Origin: Acinetobacter sp. ANC 4173
GTDB taxonomy: Bacteria; Pseudomonadota; Gammaproteobacteria; Pseudomonadales; Moraxellaceae
Assembly (NCBI RefSeq): GCF_004331255.1
Contig: NZ_SJOF01000020.1
Span: forward strand, 1 to 45,977
Reading direction: 5' to 3'
DNA: 45,977 nucleotides
Under the pieces are notes generated by a model that searched no databases, was not told where the DNA came from, and saw only the letters and a list, made by a program, of their open reading frames with translations. The position numbers and the translations under genes are program-made. How positions within the stretch are numbered: position 1 is the stretch's first letter; every line of letters starts with the position of its first letter. Positions 38,303 through 45,977 of this stretch are shown here, piece after piece.

Positions 38303-39433
38303 ATGACAGCAATCTATATTGGGATAATGACCGGCACCAGCATGGATGGGGTAGATATTGTGGCCGCTTCATTCGACCCATTGCAGTTGCATGCCACGCT
38401 CACCTTAGCGTTTGACCCCGATTTACGTGATGAATTGATGGCACTGACTTTGCCAGATGACAATGAAATTGATCGTATGGGCAAGGCAGATGTGGCTTTG
38501 GCAAAAATGATTGGTGAAGGCATCAATACACTGATTGAACAGCATCAACTCGACCGCAGCCAAATTAAAGCCATTGGTTCGCATGGGCAGACCATTCGTC
38601 ATCGTCCTGAGCATGGTTTTACTTTGCAAATTGGCGATCCCAATATTATTACTGAAATCACTCAAATCCCTGTAGTCTCCGATTTCCGCCGTCGTGATAT
38701 GGCGGCAGGTGGGCAGGGTGCACCTTTGGTGCCTGCTTTTCATCAGGCATTATTTCAGCATGAAAGTATTCACCGTGTGATTCTAAATTTAGGTGGCATT
38801 GCCAATGTTAGTCTTTTACCTGCGGGTGCACCAGAGCTGGTTTCGGGTTTTGATACTGGACCTGCCAATATTCTGATGGATGCATGGTGCCATCGTTATA
38901 CCGGACAACCGTATGACGAAAATGGCAACTGGGCCGCTTATGGTCAGCCAATTCGCAGTTTATTAGAGCGCTTACAGGCACATGACTTTTTTGCCAAAGA
39001 GCCGCCTAAAAGTACGGGACGTGAAGATTTTAATTTGGATTGGTTGGATGACCAGATCATGGATTGGCGCAATGATGAGCTGGCGTATGATGAATTGGAA
39101 GATAACCCTGAAAATATCCAAGCCACCTTATTAAAACTGACTACACGCGCCATTAAAAAAGCCATCTATCGTTCAGGTATGGACACGGGTGAGGTCTATG
39201 TTTGTGGTGGTGGAGCGTATAATTCACAACTTTTGGAACAATTACGCTGGCGTTTACGCAAGCACCAATGGACGGTACAAAGTACCGCAGACTTAGGTTT
39301 AAGTCCGACTTGGGTTGAAGCCACAGCTTTTGCTTGGTTAGCGAAGCGTTTTGTTGAGCATTTAAGCGGTAATTTACCTGCGGTGACTGGCGCTGAAGGT
39401 TATCGTATTCTAGGCAGCATAACTGCAGTTTAA
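38303..39433 (+). CDS. anmK: anhydro-N-acetylmuramic acid kinase
   Basis: AnmK phosphorylates and opens 1,6-anhydro-MurNAc to MurNAc-6-phosphate in cell-wall recycling. The 376-residue protein has the ATP-binding GTSMDGVD motif (11-18), GSHGQTIRHRP, FRRRDMAAGGQGAPLVP (with the catalytic Asp) and VYVCGGGAYN. The open frame extends 17 codons upstream, but homology begins at this ATG. With mpl and the lytic transglycosylase it gives this window three murein turnover and recycling functions. Confidence 0.96.
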   Translation: MTAIYIGIMTGTSMDGVDIVAASFDPLQLHATLTLAFDPDLRDELMALTLPDDNEIDRMGKADVALAKMIGEGINTLIEQHQLDRSQIKAIGSHGQTIRHRPEHGFTLQIGDPNIITEITQIPVVSDFRRRDMAAGGQGAPLVPAFHQALFQHESIHRVILNLGGIANVSLLPAGAPELVSGFDTGPANILMDAWCHRYTGQPYDENGNWAAYGQPIRSLLERLQAHDFFAKEPPKSTGREDFNLDWLDDQIMDWRNDELAYDELEDNPENIQATLLKLTTRAIKKAIYRSGMDTGEVYVCGGGAYNSQLLEQLRWRLRKHQWTVQSTADLGLSPTWVEATAFAWLAKRFVEHLSGNLPAVTGAEGYRILGSITAV

Positions 39434-39452
39434 ACGTCGAGAAGACATCCAT

Positions 39453-39484
39453 AAAAAAACCTCCTGAATTTGGAGGTTTTTTTA
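39453..39484. terminator. bidirectional terminator between anmK and erpA
   Basis: AAAACCTCC pairs with GGAGGTTTT. Long A and T runs flank both sides and serve both convergent genes. Confidence 0.92.
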
Positions 39485-39498
39485 CATCTGTGATCAAC

Positions 39499-39834
39499 TT
39501 AAATCGAGAAAGATGAGCCACAGCCACAGGTCGTGGTTGCATTTGGATTTTGTACAATAAAGCGTGAACCTTCTAGACCTTCAATATAATCAACCACAGA
39601 ACCGATTAAATATTGGTAGCTAAGAGAGTCGACCAACATTTTGACATCGCCATTGATGAATTCGGCGTCATCTTCATTCATATTGTCGGCAAAGTTAAAG
39701 CCATAAGAAAAGCCTGAACAGCCCCCGCCTGTTACATAGACACGTAACATTAAATCTTGGTTGCCTTCACTATCGCGCAATTGGCGTACTTTATTTGCAG
39801 CATTGTCGGTCAACACAAGCGTTGGAGCAGTCAT
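39499..39834 (-). CDS. erpA: iron-sulfur cluster insertion protein ErpA
   Basis: ErpA is an A-type carrier that hands Fe-S clusters to target enzymes. The 111-residue protein keeps the three cluster-binding cysteines: Cys39 in [10 protein letters not shown], and Cys103 and Cys105 in the C-terminal CGCG. The start is the ATG after AGAGGAA; an in-frame ATG further upstream would add an unrelated extension. The promoter region contains two nested dyads that may be regulatory. Confidence 0.96.
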   Translation of the reverse strand: MTAPTLVLTDNAANKVRQLRDSEGNQDLMLRVYVTGGGCSGFSYGFNFADNMNEDDAEFINGDVKMLVDSLSYQYLIGSVVDYIEGLEGSRFIVQNPNATTTCGCGSSFSI

Positions 39835-39879
39835 GATAGATTCCTCTGTTCGGTTCATGGGTCTTTTAAAAATGAAAAA

Positions 39880-39918
39880 GACCATATCTCTAGTATAGCA
39901 TACTCAATATATGGTCAA
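39880..39918 (-). promoter_or_regulatory. erpA promoter region with nested dyads
   Basis: On the minus strand TTGACC (39913-39918) could be the -35 and TATACT or TACTAG (39890-39897) the -10. The dyad GACCATAT/ATATGGTC (39880-39887 with 39909-39916) encloses a second dyad, AGTAT-AGC-ATACT (39892-39904), over the -10. The regulator is unknown; IscR-type control is typical of erpA, but the sequence does not clearly match an IscR box. Confidence 0.45.
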
Positions 39919-39960
39919 TATTTGAAGATTAAAAGTCAAATCAGAGTAATTTTATCAAGA

Positions 39961-40971
39961 TTATTTGTAGTTTTCATCTTGCAAGCCACATTCAAAATTT
40001 TTGGCATCTTCTTTACAGCGGAATTGCCACAGCAGTTTCATCATGCGTTTGTCATACACCCCTTGTTGGGTCAAATTAATTCGCGCATCACGCATCATTT
40101 TTTGATAGCCTGGTTGATCGGGGGCAGGGACGTCCATCCAGTATTTGCTTGGAATATCGGCTTTCATTTTACCTAAAATGCCAAAAGCACGTGGAAGTTG
40201 TGATTTGACCCATTCACGCGATTGCTGACCATAGCCTTTAGGAAAACGGTCGGGACGAATAATGATATTGCCTGTGACTTGTAAAATTGGATAATTGACA
40301 ATAGCCCCTTTATTGCCCAAACCTTTATGTAATTCCAGTGCTTTAAACGCAGCAGCAGGTGCCCCAATAATATCAACCTGACCATTGTTAAATTTGCTGC
40401 CAAAATTGGTGACATCGGAACTGACGGCCTGAGCACCGACTTGTTGCACCATGATTTTTTGCGCTTGATCATAGTCCAACACAGCAATCTTTTTGCCTGC
40501 TGCTTTGGCGACAGTGTTAATACTACGATCATTCACCAGCAGATAGGCATCACCGACAGGAATGACGCCTGCAATTTCATATTTGCCTTTCAGCATATAT
40601 TTGCTAAAAGTCGGATTGGCTAAACCTTGCATGACTTTAACTGCTAACTTGAGGTTGGGAATGGCTCCAATCGCATCTAGTGAGCCAGTGAAATCATTAA
40701 ATTGCCGTCCGCGCATGCCAGTCACACTAATTCCATCACATTTTCCTGCTTTAAAATCTTCGGCAATCACCGCTTCATTTTGCGCAACTCGCAATTCAAT
40801 ATCTGCGCCCCAGTTTTTAGCTGCCAATTGATAATCTTTCATTAGGGCATAGACATCGCCACTTTTACCAACGAAATCAAACACACACACCACTTGTTTG
40901 GCTTGAACAAAACTGGTGCTTACAGATAGCCCAAGTCCCATCAAAAGTTGCCTTGATGATCGTTTCATCAT
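39961..40971 (-). CDS. AdeT1/2-family periplasmic protein, copy A
   Basis: This 336-residue exported protein (signal peptide 1-24, ending VQA) has the same pattern as the next two genes: CVFDFVGKSGD, FKAGKCDGISVTGMR, a DYDQAQKIMVQQVGAQAV segment, FNNGQVDIIGAPAAAFKALELHKGLG, and two Cys near the C-terminus. The family resembles TRAP-type solute-binding proteins and includes AdeT1/AdeT2, once called RND efflux components. No membrane channel lies nearby. This copy is the most divergent of the three. The start is likely the second ATG (40968) after AAGGAC. Confidence 0.85.
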   Translation of the reverse strand: MMKRSSRQLLMGLGLSVSTSFVQAKQVVCVFDFVGKSGDVYALMKDYQLAAKNWGADIELRVAQNEAVIAEDFKAGKCDGISVTGMRGRQFNDFTGSLDAIGAIPNLKLAVKVMQGLANPTFSKYMLKGKYEIAGVIPVGDAYLLVNDRSINTVAKAAGKKIAVLDYDQAQKIMVQQVGAQAVSSDVTNFGSKFNNGQVDIIGAPAAAFKALELHKGLGNKGAIVNYPILQVTGNIIIRPDRFPKGYGQQSREWVKSQLPRAFGILGKMKADIPSKYWMDVPAPDQPGYQKMMRDARINLTQQGVYDKRMMKLLWQFRCKEDAKNFECGLQDENYK

Positions 40972-41114
40972 GTGAATTGTCCTTATTCCATTCTTTTTGT
41001 ATTGTTGGAATGATGTTTTTCATCATTTTAAGTGGTAAAGCAAAGCGTTTACCTGTGTTCAAGATTAGCGTGTTTTTATCCTTGAACATTGGCACTTTAG
41101 ACAAAAATTTAGAT

Positions 41115-41138
41115 AAAAAAGCCTAGAATAATCTAGGC
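41115..41138 (-). terminator. terminator of AdeT-family copy B
   Basis: GCCTAG-AATAAT-CTAGGC is followed on the minus strand by six T's, about 20 bp after the stop, so copies A and B are probably separate transcripts. Confidence 0.85.
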
Positions 41139-41158
41139 CTTAGTGATTGATTTATGGT

Positions 41159-42169
41159 TTATTCACCAGCCATGGAACACTCAAAATTGGCTTTATCGAC
41201 AGAGCAACGCGCCTTTTTCAAGACACTCATCATGCCTGTATCATAAATACCTTGCTTGGTAAGATCGATACGACCATCACGTAACATTTTTTGGTATTTA
41301 ATTTTATCTTCAGCACTTAAATTCATGCGGTATTTGGCAGGGATACCGGCTTCAAGACGGTTAATCATCGAGAAACTTTTTGGTAAATTCTTCACAAACC
41401 AGTCACGAGATTTTTGTCCAAAACCAGCAGGGAATTGCTCAGGACGAATCACAAAGTCGGCAGTGACTTGTAGCACAGGAAAGTTAAACATCGCACCATT
41501 GCTGCCTAAACCTTTATAAATTTCGAGAGGTTTATACGCATAGGCTGGGGCACCTACCATGTCGACTTGACCATTATTAAATTTAGCCACGAAATTTGAA
41601 ACATCCGATATGACCGCTTGGGCACCAACACGTTGCACCATGATTTTTTGTGCTTGGTCATAGCCCAAGACTGCGAATTTTTTCCCAGCCGCTTTTTCTA
41701 TGGAATTGATGTTTTTATCACGCACAAAAATAAAGGCAGAACCGAGAGGGGCAATACCTGCCACTTCATATTTTTTGCCGCTCAATGTTGTGACCATTTT
41801 ATTGGCATTCCGTTGGTCTAGGGCAAAGCTAATGGCTTTTTGGGCAATGGTATTGCTTGGTGCCCCCCCTAAGGCATCAATGGAACCTGCAAATTTATTG
41901 TATTGGCGTGCGCGCATTGCAGTCATAAAAACGCCGTCACATTTACCTGCTTTAAAGTCGTTATCCGCGACGGCTTCATCTTGTCGTGGAATCAGGTTGA
42001 TTTCTGCACCCCAGCTTTTGGCTGCTAATGCCCACTCTTGCGCCATTTGATAAGATTCACCTGACTTACCGAGCAAATCAAACACACAGATATCCACTTT
42101 GGCTGCTTGCGCAGTCGTAGAGAGACTTACAGCAGTAATAGCAGCTAAACCGAACATGACTTTTTTCAT
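41159..42169 (-). CDS. AdeT1/2-family periplasmic protein, copy B
   Basis: This 336-residue exported protein (MKK start, signal peptide ending AQA) shares CVFDLLGKSGESY, FKAGKCDGVFMTAMRARQYNKF, GYDQAQKIMVQRVGAQAV, KFNNGQVDMVGAPAYAYKPLEIYKGLG and paired C-terminal Cys with copies A and C. It is closer to copy C than to A. The first ATG (42178) has AAGG directly adjoining, so the ATG at 42169 is better placed. The ligand is unknown. Fold type (periplasmic solute binding) is inferred; the reported resistance link of AdeT proteins is weakly supported. Confidence 0.88.
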   Translation of the reverse strand: MKKVMFGLAAITAVSLSTTAQAAKVDICVFDLLGKSGESYQMAQEWALAAKSWGAEINLIPRQDEAVADNDFKAGKCDGVFMTAMRARQYNKFAGSIDALGGAPSNTIAQKAISFALDQRNANKMVTTLSGKKYEVAGIAPLGSAFIFVRDKNINSIEKAAGKKFAVLGYDQAQKIMVQRVGAQAVISDVSNFVAKFNNGQVDMVGAPAYAYKPLEIYKGLGSNGAMFNFPVLQVTADFVIRPEQFPAGFGQKSRDWFVKNLPKSFSMINRLEAGIPAKYRMNLSAEDKIKYQKMLRDGRIDLTKQGIYDTGMMSVLKKARCSVDKANFECSMAGE

Positions 42170-42242
42170 TGTGTTCATCCTTTTCAGATTGGTTATTGTT
42201 CTAAGTGTCCTTACACGCAGACAATCTTAAGCAAGTTTTGCC

Positions 42243-42274
42243 TTTTAAAATAGAGTATTTACTCCATTTTAAAA
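42243..42274. promoter_or_regulatory. palindromic operator upstream of AdeT-family copy B
   Basis: A 32-bp dyad has one mismatched pair: TTTTAAAAT, then GAGTA-TT-TACTC, then ATTTTAAAA. Its core ATAGAGTATTTACTCCAT matches the site upstream of copy C. It has no T-tract, so it is not a terminator. Confidence 0.7.
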
Positions 42275-42388
42275 TAAAAAAATGACACTCTCTGCAAAAT
42301 TGCTGTCAAATTGTCCAATCCAAAGCTGTGTTTCGATTAAAATCAGTCAATTAAATCAAGATTTTTTTGGGGAAAAATTATCATCCAA

Positions 42389-43396
42389 TTATTCTCCCCC
42401 CAATGAGCATTCAAAATTGGTACGCTCAACGGTACATCTGGCTTTTTTCAGTACTGTCATCATGGTGGGGTCATAGATGCCTTGTTGCGTCAGATCCATT
42501 CGCGCGTCACGCAACAATCTTTGATATTTTTCTTTGTCATCTTTAGCCAGTTCCATGCGATATTTGTTCGGAATGCTGGCTTCTACGCGCTGTACCATCG
42601 CAAAATTTTTAGGTAGTTGGCGGACAAACCATTGTCGAGATTGGGCAGCAAAACCCTCTGGAAATTGTTCTGGTCGAATAATCAGGTCTGCCGTGACATT
42701 CAATACGGGAAAATTGAGCATGGCGCCGTTATTGCCCAGCCCTTTATAAATTTCGAGTGGCTTAAAGGCATAAGCCGGTGCGGGCACGACATCGACTTCA
42801 TTCTGATTAAATTTTTTCACAAAATTGGAAATTTCAGACATCACAGGAACAGCATTCACGCGTTTCACCATAATTTTTTGCGCCTGATCGAATTCCATCA
42901 CTGCAATTTTTTTACCATTGAGTTTTTCAACGGTATTGACTGATTTATCCCGTACAAATAAATAGGCTGGGCCAATCTGCCCAATCCCTGCAACTTCATA
43001 AGTCTCTTTACCTGATTTTGTGATGAGGCGTTTCTGGTTTCGTTTGTCTAAAACATAAATAATGGCTTTCTGCGCAATCGCGTTATTGGGTACTCCACCT
43101 AATGCATCAATTGAACCCGCAAATTTATTATAATTACGGGCACGCATAGAGGTCATATAAAAACCATCACATTTACCAGCTTTGAAGTCTTGGTCTAATT
43201 TGGCTTCATCTTTGTAAGCCGTCAGGTCGATATTGGCGCCCCAGTTTTTACTGGCCAATGCCCATTCTTCAAGCAACTTATAAGATTCCCCAGACTTGCC
43301 AAGCAAATCGAAAACGCAAACATGAATATTTGCATGCGCCAAATTGGACAAATTGAAGAGTGTTGCTGTAGACAAGACAAAAAAGGCTTTTTTCAT
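42389..43396 (-). CDS. AdeT1/2-family periplasmic protein, copy C
   Basis: This 335-residue exported protein (signal peptide ending AHA) aligns with copy B over its whole length: CVFDLLGKSGESYKLLEEWALA, FKAGKCDGFYMTSMRARNYNKF, EFDQAQKIMVKRVNAVPV, KKFNQNEVDVVPAPAYAFKPLEIYKGLG and two C-terminal Cys. It is the first gene of the three on the minus strand, with its own palindromic operator upstream. Duplication within this locus is clear from the sequences. Confidence 0.88.
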   Translation of the reverse strand: MKKAFFVLSTATLFNLSNLAHANIHVCVFDLLGKSGESYKLLEEWALASKNWGANIDLTAYKDEAKLDQDFKAGKCDGFYMTSMRARNYNKFAGSIDALGGVPNNAIAQKAIIYVLDKRNQKRLITKSGKETYEVAGIGQIGPAYLFVRDKSVNTVEKLNGKKIAVMEFDQAQKIMVKRVNAVPVMSEISNFVKKFNQNEVDVVPAPAYAFKPLEIYKGLGNNGAMLNFPVLNVTADLIIRPEQFPEGFAAQSRQWFVRQLPKNFAMVQRVEASIPNKYRMELAKDDKEKYQRLLRDARMDLTQQGIYDPTMMTVLKKARCTVERTNFECSLGGE

Positions 43397-43458
43397 TATT
43401 TCACCTCAATTTTTTGATTTTTCAGGAACAAATTTATATAAACATGTTTTTTGGGGGT

Positions 43459-43482
43459 GAAATAGAGTTTTTGCTCTATTTC
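43459..43482. promoter_or_regulatory. palindromic operator upstream of AdeT-family copy C
   Basis: The perfect 9-bp dyad GAAATAGAG-TTTTTG-CTCTATTTC is 62 bp before copy C and 100 bp before the divergent ABC-F gene. Its core ATAGAGTTTTTGCTCTAT matches the copy B site at all but three or four positions. Confidence 0.7.
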
Positions 43483-43581
43483 CGATCGGTAACATTTCCG
43501 TGTATCTGTGGTTGGTGCTTTTTCTTTTCTAAGCGACTTCCTTTAGAATACGCCCACTATTCTTCTCATTTAGATATTTCA

Positions 43582-45513
43582 ATGATTCAGTTAGATCAAC
43601 TTTCTATACGTCGCGGTGGACGTGTTTTATTTCAAAAAGCATCCATGCAGCTACACCCAGGATGGAAAATTGGCTTAACAGGCGTCAATGGTGCAGGAAA
43701 ATCCACCTTATTTTCTGCGCTCTTGGGGGGAATGGAATCTGACGGAGGATCTTTGACCCGTCCTGCGGTGTGGACCGTTGCCCATATGGCACAAGAAATC
43801 AAAGCTTTAGACATGAAAGCCATTGATTTCGTTTTATCAGGCGACGAAGAATACTGGGAAATTCAGAACAAACTGGACCATCCAGAAAGCTTAAGTGATG
43901 ATGAACTGGCTCATTTATACGGTCGCTTTGATGAAATTCATGGTTATTCAGCCGCGGCTAAAGCATCACAACTCATGGCAGGCTTAGGTTTCTTTGAACA
44001 TCAATCACAACTCGATGTTTCAAGTTTCTCGGGCGGTTGGCGTATGCGTCTGAACCTTGCGCGTACCCTCATGAGTCGTTCAGATTTATTATTACTAGAT
44101 GAACCAACCAACCATTTAGACTTAGATGCAATTCTGTGGTTAGAAGATTGGTTGAAAGCCTACGAAGGAACTTTGGTTCTGATTTCGCATGACCGTGATT
44201 TCTTGGATGCGATTACCGACCATATTTTACATATCGAAAATCAAGAACTAATTTTATATACAGGTAACTACTCGACTTTCGAACGTACTCGTAGTGAGCG
44301 TTTAGCACAACAGCAACAAGCCTACGAAAAGCAATTAGAAACACGTGCACATTTGCAAAAATATATCGACCGCTTTAAAGCACAAGCCACCAAAGCCAAA
44401 CAAGCGCAAAGTCGAATCAAACAATTGGAACGTATGCAGGAACTTTCTGCTGCGCATGTCGATACGCCGTTTACCTTCAGTTTCCGTGAACCGTCGAAAA
44501 TGAGTTCACCTTTACTGGAACTTGAAACTGCCGATATTGGTTACGGTGAAAAACTAATTGTGACCAATGTTAATTTGCAAATTACCCCGACCAGTCGCAT
44601 TGGTTTGTTGGGAATGAATGGCGCAGGTAAATCAACTTTGATTAAATCACTGGTTGGCGATCTAAAACTATTACAAGGGACGCGTAAAGATTCTGAACTG
44701 CTAAATATTGGTTATTTTGCTCAGCATCAAATGGATGCTTTGGATGGTAACGCCAGCCCAATGTTGCAATTGGCTCGTATTGCCGACAAAAAAATTAGTG
44801 AAGCAAGTTTACGTTCTTTCTTGGGCAGCTTTGGCTTTAGTGGCGAACGTATGGACACACCAAGTGAAAGTTTCTCTGGTGGTGAACGAGCACGTTTGGC
44901 TTTAGCATTAATTGTATGGCAACGTCCAAACGTATTAATTCTGGACGAACCCACCAACCATTTAGATTTAGATATGCGTCATGCACTCACAATGGCACTG
45001 CAAGATTTTGAAGGTGCGGTGGTTCTGGTTTCGCATGAACGCCAATTGATTGCTTCTGTCTGTGATGAGTTGATCTTGGTTCATGCGGGTCAAAGTCGTG
45101 AATTTGATGGCGACTTGACGGCTTATGCCGAATGGTTACGTCAAGCACGTATCGACATGATGAAGAATGGTCAACAACCGTCTGCTCCAGTTCAATCCCA
45201 AGTTGAAGTGAAACCCACTATTTCTAAACTGGACAAAGAGGCTCAACGTAAAGAAGCGGCGCGTCAACGTGAACTCAGTCGTCCAATTCGTAAAAATATT
45301 GAAAAAAATGAAGTTCAGATCGCCAAAGTTCAGCCACGCTTAGCAGAAATTGAAGTTTTATTGGGTGATCCTACGCTATATGAAGCAAACCGTAAGGATG
45401 ATTTGCTGAAATTGATGGATGAACAAAATCAGTTAAAAGCAAAATTAGAGCAAATTGAAGAAGAGATGCTGACGTTAATGATGGAATTAGAAGCGTTGGA
45501 AAGCATATTTTAA
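43582..45513 (+). CDS. ABC-F family ATPase (YheS/Uup-type)
   Basis: This 643-residue soluble protein has two ABC domains and no membrane helices. Domain 1 has Walker A GVNGAGKST (34-42), SFSGGWRMRLNLA and LLLLDEPTNHLD; a charged interdomain linker follows (YEKQLETRAHLQKYIDRF); domain 2 has GMNGAGKST, SFSGGERARLALAL and LILDEPTNHLD. A C-terminal coiled coil (about 560-640) closes it. Length and linker fit YheS best; ABC-F proteins act on the ribosome. The open frame extends 56 codons upstream, but homology and fold begin at this ATG. A terminator follows. Confidence 0.93.
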   Translation: MIQLDQLSIRRGGRVLFQKASMQLHPGWKIGLTGVNGAGKSTLFSALLGGMESDGGSLTRPAVWTVAHMAQEIKALDMKAIDFVLSGDEEYWEIQNKLDHPESLSDDELAHLYGRFDEIHGYSAAAKASQLMAGLGFFEHQSQLDVSSFSGGWRMRLNLARTLMSRSDLLLLDEPTNHLDLDAILWLEDWLKAYEGTLVLISHDRDFLDAITDHILHIENQELILYTGNYSTFERTRSERLAQQQQAYEKQLETRAHLQKYIDRFKAQATKAKQAQSRIKQLERMQELSAAHVDTPFTFSFREPSKMSSPLLELETADIGYGEKLIVTNVNLQITPTSRIGLLGMNGAGKSTLIKSLVGDLKLLQGTRKDSELLNIGYFAQHQMDALDGNASPMLQLARIADKKISEASLRSFLGSFGFSGERMDTPSESFSGGERARLALALIVWQRPNVLILDEPTNHLDLDMRHALTMALQDFEGAVVLVSHERQLIASVCDELILVHAGQSREFDGDLTAYAEWLRQARIDMMKNGQQPSAPVQSQVEVKPTISKLDKEAQRKEAARQRELSRPIRKNIEKNEVQIAKVQPRLAEIEVLLGDPTLYEANRKDDLLKLMDEQNQLKAKLEQIEEEMLTLMMELEALESIF

Positions 45514-45531
45514 TTCTTCAAATGACAAAAT

Positions 45532-45566
45532 AGAAAAAGCACAACGTTAATGTTGTGCTTTTTCTA
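45532..45566 (+). terminator. ABC-F gene terminator
   Basis: A 14-bp perfect stem AGAAAAAGCACAAC/GTTGTGCTTTTTCT lies about 18 bp after the stop. Confidence 0.92.
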
Positions 45567-45720
45567 CATTAAGTACTAACAGCAAAAGCAAAAAACACAT
45601 TAAATGAAAATAAATATGCGATTTAGGTTCGAAAACGATTAAAAAATGAATGAAAAACTAGTTTTTTGCATTGTTTTGTGGAAAAAACCAACACATGTGC
45701 AAAATAATTTAAAAAGGGTA

Positions 45721-45748
45721 TTGCAACGTGTTGGGAATGCTGTAGAAT
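45721..45748 (+). promoter_or_regulatory. rrn P1-type promoter, right operon
   Basis: -35 TTGCAA (45721-45726), 16 bp, -10 TAGAAT (45743-45748), then GCACATCC. Nearly the same as the left-end promoter in sequence and spacing. Confidence 0.78.
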
Positions 45749-45859
45749 GCACATCCATCGGCGGTGATGTTGATTAAAACTTGTTGAGAAACAAGGATTT
45801 AGCCCAAGCGGTAGAATCTGGAAGTCTTGAAGGGGTTTAAAAATAATTAACAAAACCTG

Positions 45860-45887
45860 TTGACTTTGATTGAAATTAGAGTAACAT
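45860..45887 (+). promoter_or_regulatory. second rrn promoter (P2), right operon
   Basis: TTGACT (45860-45865), 16 bp, TAACAT (45882-45887), then GC-rich AGCCGACC. It is about 140 bp downstream of P1. The left operon shows only the P1-type promoter in the equivalent stretch. Confidence 0.6.
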
Positions 45888-45921
45888 AGCCGACCTAGCT
45901 TGATGATGACGAGTCATCAAG

Positions 45922-45977
45922 AAGATCATTAAGAGATTATGAAGAACAACTTGTGTGGATTTTTACTGATTGATTAA
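45922..45977. repeat. 56-bp inverted repeat, right copy (rrn leader)
   Basis: Exact reverse complement of 76-131. It is cut by the window edge, so the full repeat is longer. Confidence 0.9.

Larger units (their letters stand above)
45749..45977 (+). other. rRNA operon leader (5' end of an rrn operon leaving the window to the right)
   Basis: After P1 and P2 comes a perfect boxB-type hairpin CTTGATGA-TGACGAG-TCATCAAG (45899-45921), then AAGATCATTAAG as boxA candidate, then 56 bases shared exactly with the left leader (45922-45977 versus 76-131, inverted). The remaining 450-bp gap after the ABC-F gene otherwise holds only its terminator and AT-rich sequence. Confidence 0.75.

Noticed and set aside
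43414..43581. 56-codon N-terminal extension of the ABC-F protein
   Set aside because: It covers the divergent operator and promoter region; the conserved protein begins at 43582.
45623..45853. 76-codon minus-strand open frame at the right end
   Set aside because: It overlaps the rrn P1 promoter and leader and has no ribosome site or recognisable domain.

Overview
The window reads as the origin-of-replication segment of an Acinetobacter chromosome. Three things point there: the order mnmE-yidC-yidD-rnpA-rpmH | dnaA-dnaN-recF-gyrB, the moderately AT-rich sequence, and the close resemblance of many products (GrpE, TyrS, ErpA, three AdeT1/2-type proteins) to Acinetobacter proteins. It runs almost exactly from one rRNA operon leader to another. 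Bases 1-260 are a minus-strand rrn promoter and leader, and bases 45,721-45,977 are a plus-strand one. They share a 56-bp inverted repeat, so two rrn operons diverge from an origin-bearing segment of about 46 kb.

Left part, 0.4-16.2 kb: a periplasmic cyclophilin, an HSL-type esterase, a small lipoprotein, a secreted metallo-beta-lactamase-fold protein with a divergent LysR regulator, the heat-shock pair grpE and dnaK with candidate sigma-32 promoters, a matrixin-like protease with a long Gln-rich coiled coil, a lytic transglycosylase, purE-purK, a DUF486 protein, mpl, an SH3-like periplasmic protein and a small acetyltransferase. Between the transglycosylase and purK, a 740-bp non-coding stretch holds about 18 copies of a palindromic 12-mer (TTTRAATTYAAA) and two perfect DnaA boxes. 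The same 12-mer recurs in oriC.

Middle, 16.3-25.3 kb: a candidate small membrane peptide, a yybP-ykoY (Mn2+) riboswitch with an intrinsic terminator upstream of terC, guanine deaminase, hpt, a GlsB/YeaQ protein, dsbC, a DmeF-type cation exporter with 19 consecutive histidines facing a divergent RcnR-type repressor, an MFS transporter and a SAM methyltransferase.

Origin region, 25.4-36.5 kb: the conserved mnmE/yidC/yidD/rnpA/rpmH cluster on the minus strand, an oriC of about 450 bp with seven perfect DnaA boxes, then dnaA, dnaN, recF and gyrB on the plus strand. ParB-type parS sites lie at 21.4 kb and twice inside recF.

Right part, 36.5-45.9 kb: a small NTF2-like protein, tyrS, anmK, erpA, three tandem AdeT1/2-family solute-binding-like genes (two of them behind a shared palindromic operator), an ABC-F ATPase of the YheS type, and the tandem promoters of the right rrn operon. 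No tRNA genes, insertion sequences, prophage or CRISPR arrays were seen.
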